Of a stretch of DNA of 53,889 nt, positions 47,609-53,889 are shown in pieces (position 1 is the first letter of the stretch; every line of letters starts with the position of its first letter). Under the pieces are notes generated by a model. The model was given only the letters and a program-made list of their open reading frames with translations. It was not told the origin of the DNA and made no database searches. The stretch is taken from NCBI RefSeq assembly GCF_002155915.1, contig NZ_MUME01000181.1:1-53889 (forward strand), given 5' to 3'. The translations under genes and the position numbers were made by a program. This stretch comes from Streptomyces thermovulgaris (GTDB lineage: Bacteria; Actinomycetota; Actinomycetes; Streptomycetales; Streptomycetaceae).

Positions 47609-48282
47609 CGCCGGCCCCCTGGCGTCGGCCCGCGGCCGTCCCCCGTACCCGCAGCGGGCGGGGCGGCTCGCCCACGCCGTCCTCCCGTTCGCCGGTGACC
47701 CGCTCGGCCACCACCTCCCGGCCGCCGTCCCTGTCCGGCTCCAGCACCGCGCGCCGATCCGGGCCCGGACCGCGGCCGGCGAGCGCGTACGACGGCTCGG
47801 GCCCGGCCCCGTCGCGGCCCCGGAAGACGGCACCGTTCACGGTGACGACGACACGCAGCCACGACCGGGCGGAACGCACGGCACCGCCCCCGGGCCCGGG
47901 CTCCGCCTTCCGTACCGCACCGGGCACCCGCGCGCGTTCCCCCCGTGGCGGCAGAGCCCCCTGACGCCGGCGCGCCGTCCGCGCCGGGCGGCGCGTACGC
48001 TCCGCGGCCCCTGGGCCGCCCCCACCGGACCGATCGCCCGCACCGGACGCACCAGGCCGCGACCGCCCGTGCCGCTCGGCCTGCCATCGCCGGCTGTGCC
48101 CAAACGCCTCGTGCAACCACCGCTCACCTATGCCGAGACCACACCTTTGCCTTGTGGACTATGTGGAGCGACCCCTGGTGCAGAAGTCGATCACATGGCA
48201 TCGTCCCTGTCAGCCGCGTCACGCGCACACCCAGCACGTGCGCGGACCGACGCACACGACGCGCACAGTCCGGGAGCAACCC
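47609..48282. other. Gap with coding-like periodicity on the minus strand, possibly a decayed gene
   Basis: A minus-strand frame open from 48116 to 47478 reads through SARSWLRVVVTVNGAVFRGR and AVLEPDRDGGREVVAERVTG with good third-position GC in its middle part. Its start is low-complexity, and its end runs 131 bases antisense into the NUDIX gene. No family is recognised and no ribosome binding site is convincing, so I do not call an intact gene. The final 165 bases (48117-48282) are the leader of the ligase gene. Confidence 0.35.
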
Positions 48283-50250
48283 ATGTCGACCGTGAACCCT
48301 CCGCCCCTCTGGCAACCCGATCCGCAGCGGATCGCCCAGGCGCAGATCACGAAGTTCCAGGCCTGGGCGGCCGAGCACCACGGAGCCCCGGCCGAGGGCG
48401 GCTATGCGGCACTGCACCGCTGGTCCGTGGAGGAACTGGACACCTTCTGGAAGGCCGTGGCGGAGTGGTTCGACGTACGCTTCGCCACGCCCTGGACACG
48501 TGTGCTGGGCGACCGCTCGATGCCCGGCGCCCAGTGGTTCCCGGGGGCGACCCTGAACTACGCCGAGCACGCCCTGCGCGCGGCCGCCGACCGTGCCGAC
48601 GAACCCGCCCTGCTGCACGTCGACGAGACGCACGAACCGCGCCCGGTGACCTGGTCCGAGCTGCGCCGCCAGGTGGGCTCCCTGGCCGCCGAACTGCGCG
48701 CCCTGGGCGTACGCCCGGGAGACCGGGTCAGCGGCTACCTGCCGAACATCCCCCAGGCCGTCGTCGCCCTCCTGGCCACGGCCGCCGTGGGCGCCGTCTG
48801 GACGTCCTGCGCCCCCGACTTCGGCGCCCGCGGCGTCCTCGACCGCTTCCAGCAGGTGGAACCGGTCGTCCTGTTCGCCGTCGACGGCTACCGCTACGGC
48901 GGCAAGGAGCACGACCGCCGCGGCATCGTCGCGGAACTGCGCCGCGAACTGCCCAGCCTGCGCGCGGTCGTCCACGTCCCGCTGCTGGGCACCGACGCCC
49001 CCGAAGGCGCTCTGAACTGGGCCGACCTGACCGCCGCCGACACGGACCCCGTCTTCGAGCAGGTGCCCTTCGAGCACCCCCTGTGGGTGCTGTACTCCTC
49101 CGGCACCACCGGCCTGCCCAAGGCCATCGTGCAGTCCCAGGGCGGCATCCTGGTCGAGCACCTCAAACAGCTCGGCCTGCACTGCGACCTCGGCCCCCGG
49201 GACCGCTTCTTCTGGTACACGTCGACCGGCTGGATGATGTGGAACTTCCTCGTCTCCGGCCTGCTGACCGGCACGACGATCGTCCTGTACGACGGCAGCC
49301 CCGGTTACCCCGACACAGCGGCCCAGTGGCGGGTCGCCGAACGCACCGGAACCACCCTGTTCGGCACCTCCGCCGCCTATGTGATGGCCTGCCGCAAGGC
49401 GGGCGTGCACCCCTCCCGCGACTTCGACCTCTCCCGGGTGCAGTGCGTGGCGACGACCGGATCGCCGCTGCCGCCGGACGGATTCCGCTGGCTGCACGAC
49501 GAGGTCCGCCACGACCTGTGGATCGCCTCCGTCAGCGGAGGCACGGACGTGTGCTCCTGCTTCGCGGGAGCCGTACCGACCCTCCCCGTCCACGTCGGCG
49601 AGCTCCAGGCCCCCTGCCTCGGCACCGACCTGCAGTCGTGGGACCCCAGCGGCGCACCGCTGGTCGACGAGGTCGGCGAACTCGTGGTCACCAACCCCAT
49701 GCCGTCGATGCCGATCCACTTCTGGAACGACCCCGACGGCAGCCGCTACCGCGACAGCTACTTCACCATGTACCCCGGGGTGTGGCGCCACGGCGACTGG
49801 ATCACCCTGACCTCCCGCGGCTCGGTGATCATCCACGGCCGTTCCGACTCCACGCTCAACCGCCAGGGCGTGCGGATGGGCTCCGCCGACATCTACGAAG
49901 CCGTCGAACGCCTCCCCGAGATCAAGGAATCCCTGGTCATCGGCGTCGAACAGCCCGACGGCGGCTACTGGATGCCCCTCTTCGTGCACCTGGCCCCCGG
50001 GGCCGTCCTCGACGACGCGCTGCTGGAGCGCATCAAACGCACCATCCGCGAACAGCTCTCCCCGCGGCACGTGCCCGACGAGGTCATCGAAGTGCCCGGC
50101 ATTCCGCACACCCTCACCGGCAAACGCATCGAGGTCCCGGTCAAGCGCCTTCTGCAGGGCACCCCGCTGGAGAAGGCGGTCAACCCCGGCTCGGTCGACA
50201 ACCTCGACCTGCTGCGCTTCTACGAGGACCTGGCCCGCAAGCGCGCCTGA
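48283..50250 (+). CDS. aacS: Acetoacetyl-CoA synthetase
   Basis: This acyl-adenylate-forming enzyme activates acetoacetate to acetoacetyl-CoA. The 655-residue protein has the ACS-type N-terminal cap (WSVEELDTFWKAVAEWFDVR), ATP motif LYSSGTTGLPKAIVQSQGG, FWYTSTGWMMWNFLVSGLL, SGGTDVCSCFAGAVPTLPVH, the hinge GRSDSTLNRQGVRMG, and the catalytic Lys in HTLTGKRIEVPVKRLL. The DVCSCF and LNRQGVRMG segments separate acetoacetate from acetate ligases. ATG at 48283 follows GGGAG by 6 bases; the frame is open further upstream without support. It is ended by a strong hairpin. Confidence 0.95.
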   Translation: MSTVNPPPLWQPDPQRIAQAQITKFQAWAAEHHGAPAEGGYAALHRWSVEELDTFWKAVAEWFDVRFATPWTRVLGDRSMPGAQWFPGATLNYAEHALRAAADRADEPALLHVDETHEPRPVTWSELRRQVGSLAAELRALGVRPGDRVSGYLPNIPQAVVALLATAAVGAVWTSCAPDFGARGVLDRFQQVEPVVLFAVDGYRYGGKEHDRRGIVAELRRELPSLRAVVHVPLLGTDAPEGALNWADLTAADTDPVFEQVPFEHPLWVLYSSGTTGLPKAIVQSQGGILVEHLKQLGLHCDLGPRDRFFWYTSTGWMMWNFLVSGLLTGTTIVLYDGSPGYPDTAAQWRVAERTGTTLFGTSAAYVMACRKAGVHPSRDFDLSRVQCVATTGSPLPPDGFRWLHDEVRHDLWIASVSGGTDVCSCFAGAVPTLPVHVGELQAPCLGTDLQSWDPSGAPLVDEVGELVVTNPMPSMPIHFWNDPDGSRYRDSYFTMYPGVWRHGDWITLTSRGSVIIHGRSDSTLNRQGVRMGSADIYEAVERLPEIKESLVIGVEQPDGGYWMPLFVHLAPGAVLDDALLERIKRTIREQLSPRHVPDEVIEVPGIPHTLTGKRIEVPVKRLLQGTPLEKAVNPGSVDNLDLLRFYEDLARKRA

Positions 50251-50274
50251 GCGGACCGGCCGCCCGGCACGAAC

Positions 50275-50317
50275 GGCCTCGGGCCCCCGCCGCCGCATCC
50301 GGTGGGGGCCCGAGGCC
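50275..50317 (+). terminator. Terminator hairpin after aacS
   Basis: A perfect 14-bp stem (50275-50288 with 50304-50317) and a 15-base loop begin 24 bases after the aacS stop. Confidence 0.8.
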
Positions 50318-50383
50318 ACCCCGCTGTCAGTACCCCCGATTACGGTGAGTGAGCACCGAACGACTGTGCACACAGGGGGAAAC

Positions 50384-51277
50384 ATGGCGCACACCGACCA
50401 CCGGACCCTGCAGCGCGCCCTGCGCAGGGAGACCGCCGGCACCATCGGTCTGCTCACCGACGACCAGGACTTCCGCGCCATGCGGCGCTACCGCAGCTTC
50501 GTCTTCGACGACCACACCGCCTACCTGCGGCAGGTCGAGACGTTCCTCAGGACCGTCGCCGAACAGGGCGGCCACACCACGATCGCCCTCTTCGACCCCG
50601 AGGAGTACGCCGAGTACTGCGCGCGGACCGGACTCGACCCCGACACGCCGTCCAGCCGCGCCCGCTACACCGCCGAACTCGCCCTCACGGGCCCCACCCT
50701 CCCCTACGACGGGCGGCCCCTCGCGGACCTCGTCCCCGACCTCGTCGAGGAGGCCGTCCGCCGGGCCACCTGGGAGTACGCCTCCACCCTTCTCGCCCGG
50801 CTCGGCCCCTGCGCCGGCTGCGGCGAGAACCTCGGCCGCGCGGCCTTCACCCGTGCCGCCGGCCTCCTCGTCCGCATCCTCGACACGGCCCCGCCGGGAA
50901 ACCGGCACCTGGTGTGCAGCGTCACCGGCACCCCCGAACCCCTGACCGCCGTCCTCCACGCCGACGACGAGGGCGCCGGCCCGCCACACCTCGACGAGGC
51001 CGAGGCCCTCGAGTTCACCGCGGTCCTCGCCCTCGGCCTCGCCACCGGCAGCCCCGGCGGACTCGTCATGCGCACCACCGCCCCCGGCACCCCCGACCGC
51101 GTCTACGGCTGGCGCCTGCGCGCCAACGGCCTCGTCCCCCTCACCGCGGGCGAGGTCTTCGACGCCTACTGCACCGACGTCGAAACCGGCGATCCGATCG
51201 CCCCGGAATCCGGTGTCGACTACAGCGAGCCGCCCGACCTCGGAGAGGAAGGACCCGCCGCGCGGCACCACCCCTGA
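50384..51277 (+). CDS. Conserved hypothetical protein (297 aa)
   Basis: A soluble protein starting MAHTDHRTLQRALRRETAGT, with FRAMRRYRSFVFDDHTAYLR and FLRTVAEQGGHTTIALFDPE-type segments, one CxxC pair (GPCAGCGENLG) near the middle, and an acidic C-terminus. No catalytic signature is recognised. ATG at 50384 is chosen over an in-frame start at 50345 because GGGGGA lies just upstream. It is consistently placed between aacS and ptsI in Streptomyces, as far as I recall, without known function. Confidence 0.82.
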   Translation: MAHTDHRTLQRALRRETAGTIGLLTDDQDFRAMRRYRSFVFDDHTAYLRQVETFLRTVAEQGGHTTIALFDPEEYAEYCARTGLDPDTPSSRARYTAELALTGPTLPYDGRPLADLVPDLVEEAVRRATWEYASTLLARLGPCAGCGENLGRAAFTRAAGLLVRILDTAPPGNRHLVCSVTGTPEPLTAVLHADDEGAGPPHLDEAEALEFTAVLALGLATGSPGGLVMRTTAPGTPDRVYGWRLRANGLVPLTAGEVFDAYCTDVETGDPIAPESGVDYSEPPDLGEEGPAARHHP

Positions 51278-51314
51278 ACGACCGCGCCCCTGAACGACCG
51301 CCCGCACAAGGCAC

Positions 51315-51356
51315 CCGAGGGGCGCCCCGCCCGCACGGGAAGGGAACGCCCCTCGG
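51315..51356. terminator. Hairpin between the hypothetical gene and convergent ptsI
   Basis: A 10-bp perfect stem (51315-51324 with 51347-51356) with a 22-base loop lies in the 106-base convergent gap. Confidence 0.6.
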
Positions 51357-51383
51357 CAGGCCGCCGCCGGACCCGCGGCCTCG

Positions 51384-53054
51384 TCACTCCCCGGACAGCA
51401 CCGCCCGCGCCGCCTCGCGCGCCTCCTCGGCGGTGTCCGCGGCCCGTGCCGCAGCCGCCGCACGCTCGCACTGCGCCAAGGTGTGCTTCGCCAGCTCCGC
51501 CCGTACATGGGGAAGCGACGCCGCCCCCATGGACAGGGAGGTGACACCCAGCCCCGTCAGCACACAGGCCAGCAGCGGATCGGACGCGGCCTCGCCGCAG
51601 ACCCCGCAGCCCTTGCTCTCGGCCCTCGCCGCCTCGGCGGCCATCGCGACCAGATCCAGCAGCGCGGGCTGCCACGGATCCTGCAGCCGGGACACCGCAC
51701 CCACCTGCCGGTCGGCCGCGAAGGTGTACTGCGCGAGGTCATTGGTCCCCAGCGACAGGAACTCGACCTCCTGCAGCACCGAACGGGCCCGCAGCGCGGC
51801 CGACGGGATCTCCACCATCGCACCGACCTTCGCCCGCAGCCCCGCCGCACGGCACGCGTCCGCGAACGCCTTGGCATCCGCCCGGTCCGCCACCATCGGG
51901 GCCATCACCTCGAGCTGGACCGGCAGACCCTCGGCCGCCTTGGCGAGCGCGGACAGCTGGGTGCGCAGCACCTCCGGGTGGTCGAGCAGCGTCCGCAGGC
52001 CCCGCACACCGAGAGCGGGGTTCGGCTCGTCGGCCGGCGTCAGGAACTCCAGCGGCTTGTCCGCACCCGCGTCCAGCACGCGCACGACCACCCGGCTCTC
52101 CGGAAAGGCCTCCAGAACCTGCCGGTAGGCCTCGACCTGCTTCTCCTCGGACGGCGCGTTCCTGTGGTCGTCCAGGAACAGGAACTCGGTCCGGAACAGC
52201 CCGACGCCCTCGGCACCGGCCTCCACGGCCGCCGCCACGTCCGCGGGACCACCGATGTTCGCCAGCAGCGGCACCCGGTGACCGTCCGAGGTGGCACCCG
52301 GACCGGCCGAGGCGGCCAGCGCGGCCCTGCGCTCGGCGGCCACGGCCTCCAGCTGCGCCTTCCTCTCGTCACTGGGATTCACGAAGATCTCGCCGGTGCT
52401 TCCGTCCACGGCGATCACCGTGCCCTCGGCCAGCCCGACGGCACCGGGCAGCGCCACCACGGCCGGTACGCCCAGCGCCCGCGCCAGAATCGCACTGTGG
52501 CTGGTCGGCCCGCCCTCCTCGGTGACGAAACCGAGAACGAGAGACGGGTCCAGCAGCGCCGTGTCCGCCGGCGCCAGGTCGCGCGCGACCAGGACGTACG
52601 GCTCGTCGCTGTCCGGCACACCCGGCATCGGCACACCGAGCAGACGGGCGACGATACGGTTCCGCACATCGTCCAGGTCGGCCACACGGCCCGCGAAGTA
52701 CTCGCCCGCGCCGGCCAGCATCTCCCGGTAGGCGGCGAACGCGTCGTACACCGCGCGCTCGGCCGTGCTGCCGGCGGCCACACGCCGCTCGACATCGGCG
52801 ATCAGCTCCGGATCCTGCGCCATCAGGGCCTGCGCCTCGAGCACCGCCTGGGCCTCGCCCCCCGCCAGACTGCCGCGCGCCACGAGGTCGGACGCCACGG
52901 CCTGAACGGCCTGACGGGCACGCTCCTGCTCACGCTCCACCTCGTCCGCCGGGATCTGCTTCACGGGCGGTTCCAGCACCGCCGTCCCCATGTGCCGAAC
53001 CTCGCCGATCGCCACTCCGTGGCTCACACCGACGCCTCGCAGCGTTGTCTCCAT
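51384..53054 (-). CDS. ptsI: PTS enzyme I (phosphoenolpyruvate-protein phosphotransferase)
   Basis: Enzyme I takes phosphate from PEP and passes it to HPr, the first general step of PTS sugar uptake. The 556-residue protein has the phosphorylated His near residue 186 in GGPTSHSAIL, the PEP-binding GVGLFRTEFLFLD, and the signature DLAQYTFAADR with the KGCGVCGEAASDPLL Cys region. It lies 78 bases downstream of crr on the same strand; both are read from the DasR-type promoter upstream of crr. Confidence 0.97.
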   Translation of the reverse strand: METTLRGVGVSHGVAIGEVRHMGTAVLEPPVKQIPADEVEREQERARQAVQAVASDLVARGSLAGGEAQAVLEAQALMAQDPELIADVERRVAAGSTAERAVYDAFAAYREMLAGAGEYFAGRVADLDDVRNRIVARLLGVPMPGVPDSDEPYVLVARDLAPADTALLDPSLVLGFVTEEGGPTSHSAILARALGVPAVVALPGAVGLAEGTVIAVDGSTGEIFVNPSDERKAQLEAVAAERRAALAASAGPGATSDGHRVPLLANIGGPADVAAAVEAGAEGVGLFRTEFLFLDDHRNAPSEEKQVEAYRQVLEAFPESRVVVRVLDAGADKPLEFLTPADEPNPALGVRGLRTLLDHPEVLRTQLSALAKAAEGLPVQLEVMAPMVADRADAKAFADACRAAGLRAKVGAMVEIPSAALRARSVLQEVEFLSLGTNDLAQYTFAADRQVGAVSRLQDPWQPALLDLVAMAAEAARAESKGCGVCGEAASDPLLACVLTGLGVTSLSMGAASLPHVRAELAKHTLAQCERAAAAARAADTAEEAREAARAVLSGE

Positions 53055-53132
53055 CTCACCCGTCTCCGATAGTGCGGCGGGTCCCGCCGCGATGGTTGTC
53101 CTGTATGCGGCCCGTCATGGAGGGCGGTGGTG

Positions 53133-53582
53133 TCACTCCCAGACGAAGAGACGGTCGCCGACCTTGACGTCGCCCTCGTCGCGAAGGCCGGAGAGGGCGT
53201 TCGCGGTGGCCTCCAGGGCCACGACCGGGCACACGGGGGACTTGCCGGCGGCTTCGACCGCGGCGGGGTCCCAGCGCACCACGGCCTGGCCGCGTGCCAC
53301 CGTGTCGCCCTTGTTCACCAGCAGCTCGAAGCCTTCGCCGTTGAGCTGCACGGTGTCGATGCCGAGATGGGTGAGTACCCCGTGTCCCTGCTCGTCGACG
53401 ACGACGAAGGCGTGCGGATGCAGAGAGACGACGACTCCGTCCACGGGTGCCACGGCGTCGGTGGGCTCGCGTACGGGATCGATCGCCGTGCCCGGGCCGA
53501 CCATGGCCGCGGAGAAGACGGGGTCCGGCACTGCCGCCAGCCCGATGGCGCGCCCTGCGAGCGGGGACGTCACGGTGGTCAT
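53133..53582 (-). CDS. crr: PTS glucose-type EIIA component
   Basis: A 149-residue soluble EIIA of the glucose family. The two active-site histidines are visible: His57 in SLHPHAFVVV and the phosphorylated His72 in VLTHLGIDTVQL; GEGFELLVNKGD and the closing GDRLFVW complete the fold. In Streptomyces it supplies phosphate to N-acetylglucosamine permeases rather than glucose uptake. ATG at 53582 has GGGAGG about 6 bases upstream; a longer frame upstream runs through the operator and is not used. Confidence 0.96.
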   Translation of the reverse strand: MTTVTSPLAGRAIGLAAVPDPVFSAAMVGPGTAIDPVREPTDAVAPVDGVVVSLHPHAFVVVDEQGHGVLTHLGIDTVQLNGEGFELLVNKGDTVARGQAVVRWDPAAVEAAGKSPVCPVVALEATANALSGLRDEGDVKVGDRLFVWE

Positions 53583-53656
53583 GGGAAGCCTCCCAGGGTG
53601 GAGATTCATGTGTGCCGTCACGGCACTGCCTGTCCCGGACGGCGCGGTAGCAGCAG

Positions 53657-53685
53657 AGTATGCCACTGTGGTCTAGACCACCAAA
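53657..53685 (-). promoter_or_regulatory. crr-ptsI promoter
   Basis: On the minus strand TTTGGT (53685-53680) and CATACT (53662-53657) are 17 bases apart. The DasR-type palindrome fills the spacer, so bound repressor would block polymerase directly. Confidence 0.55.
53668..53681. promoter_or_regulatory. DasR responsive element (dre) upstream of crr
   Basis: GTGGTCTAGACCAC is a perfect 14-bp palindrome matching the DasR consensus ACTGGTCTAGACCAGT at its core. DasR represses pts genes until glucosamine 6-phosphate accumulates, and crr-ptsI is a known target in S. coelicolor. Confidence 0.88.
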
Positions 53686-53686
53686 C

Positions 53687-53889
53687 CAATTGATTTGCAC
53701 CCGCTCCTGGAGCCCATGTACAGTCGTATGCCCGTCTGGGGGTGAGCGACGCCTTGGCGTGTGCCCACCCGACGGCATCCAACTCATCGGATTCCCTCTC
53801 TCTGGATCTTCTTCGTCCTGCCCGCAGGGCGGTGGTCGGAGAGACCGGAAAACCCTGATAGAGTCGGAAACACCGAAGGGAAGCGCCCG
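53687..53889 (+). promoter_or_regulatory. Promoter/leader of an rRNA operon, cut by the window end
   Basis: The closing bases (CTGATAGAGTCGGAAACACC, then GAAGGGAAGCGCCCG at the edge) match my memory of the Streptomyces rrn leader upstream of 16S rRNA. TAGAGT near 53860 would be the -10 of one of its several promoters. A hairpin-like element lies near 53739-53771. The rRNA itself would start beyond the window. Confidence 0.55.

Overview
The window is a piece of a Streptomyces (or very close actinomycete) chromosome. Codon third positions are almost all G or C. It carries rbpA, fxsA, a conservon, a crr-ptsI pair with a DasR-type operator, a SigR-type promoter, and three in-frame TTA (bldA) codons. 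From memory, unchecked, the order from the Lrp gene through rbpA to aacS and crr-ptsI matches an inverted core segment of S. coelicolor. The last bases look like the leader of an rRNA operon.

About 1-11.1 kb is accessory in character. It holds an AfsA/ScbA-type butyrolactone synthase gene broken by a 61-bp insertion, a class IV PLP aminotransferase, a butyrolactone-receptor-like TetR regulator, a full carboxylic acid reductase translationally coupled to a short-chain dehydrogenase, a second and more canonical receptor-like TetR, and an MmyB-type XRE regulator divergent from a 14-TM exporter. The only in-frame TTA codons I found by eye are in the afsA-like, car and SDR genes. I infer a bldA-gated locus making, sensing and exporting a hormone-like or specialised small molecule.

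About 11.6-26.2 kb is mainly housekeeping: acyl-CoA dehydrogenase, two small conserved proteins, an Lrp regulator, a YtcJ-like amidohydrolase, a polyprenol-phosphate mannosyltransferase, fxsA, rbpA with its SigR promoter, a UMF1-type permease, a glycerophosphodiester phosphodiesterase coupled to a YczE-type membrane protein, a divergent MocR regulator, a membrane ATPase with a Lys-less P-loop beside a tiny membrane protein, and an ankyrin protein.

About 26.4-35.8 kb holds a putative Cys-Cys leader peptide, a HEAT-repeat protein, and a three-gene operon laid out like Muk/Mks/Wadjet condensins (kleisin-like, small accessory, 1549-residue SMC-like ATPase). No JetD-type nuclease is visible.

About 36-45 kb holds a membrane protein and a conservon (cvnA-cvnB-cvnC-cvnD) in which a 1209-residue 5-oxoprolinase sits between cvnC and cvnD and overlaps cvnD. 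About 45-53.9 kb holds glycerol kinase, a zinc-ribbon NUDIX hydrolase, acetoacetyl-CoA synthetase, a conserved hypothetical, and the general PTS genes crr-ptsI. Convergent gene ends are marked by strong GC-rich hairpins.
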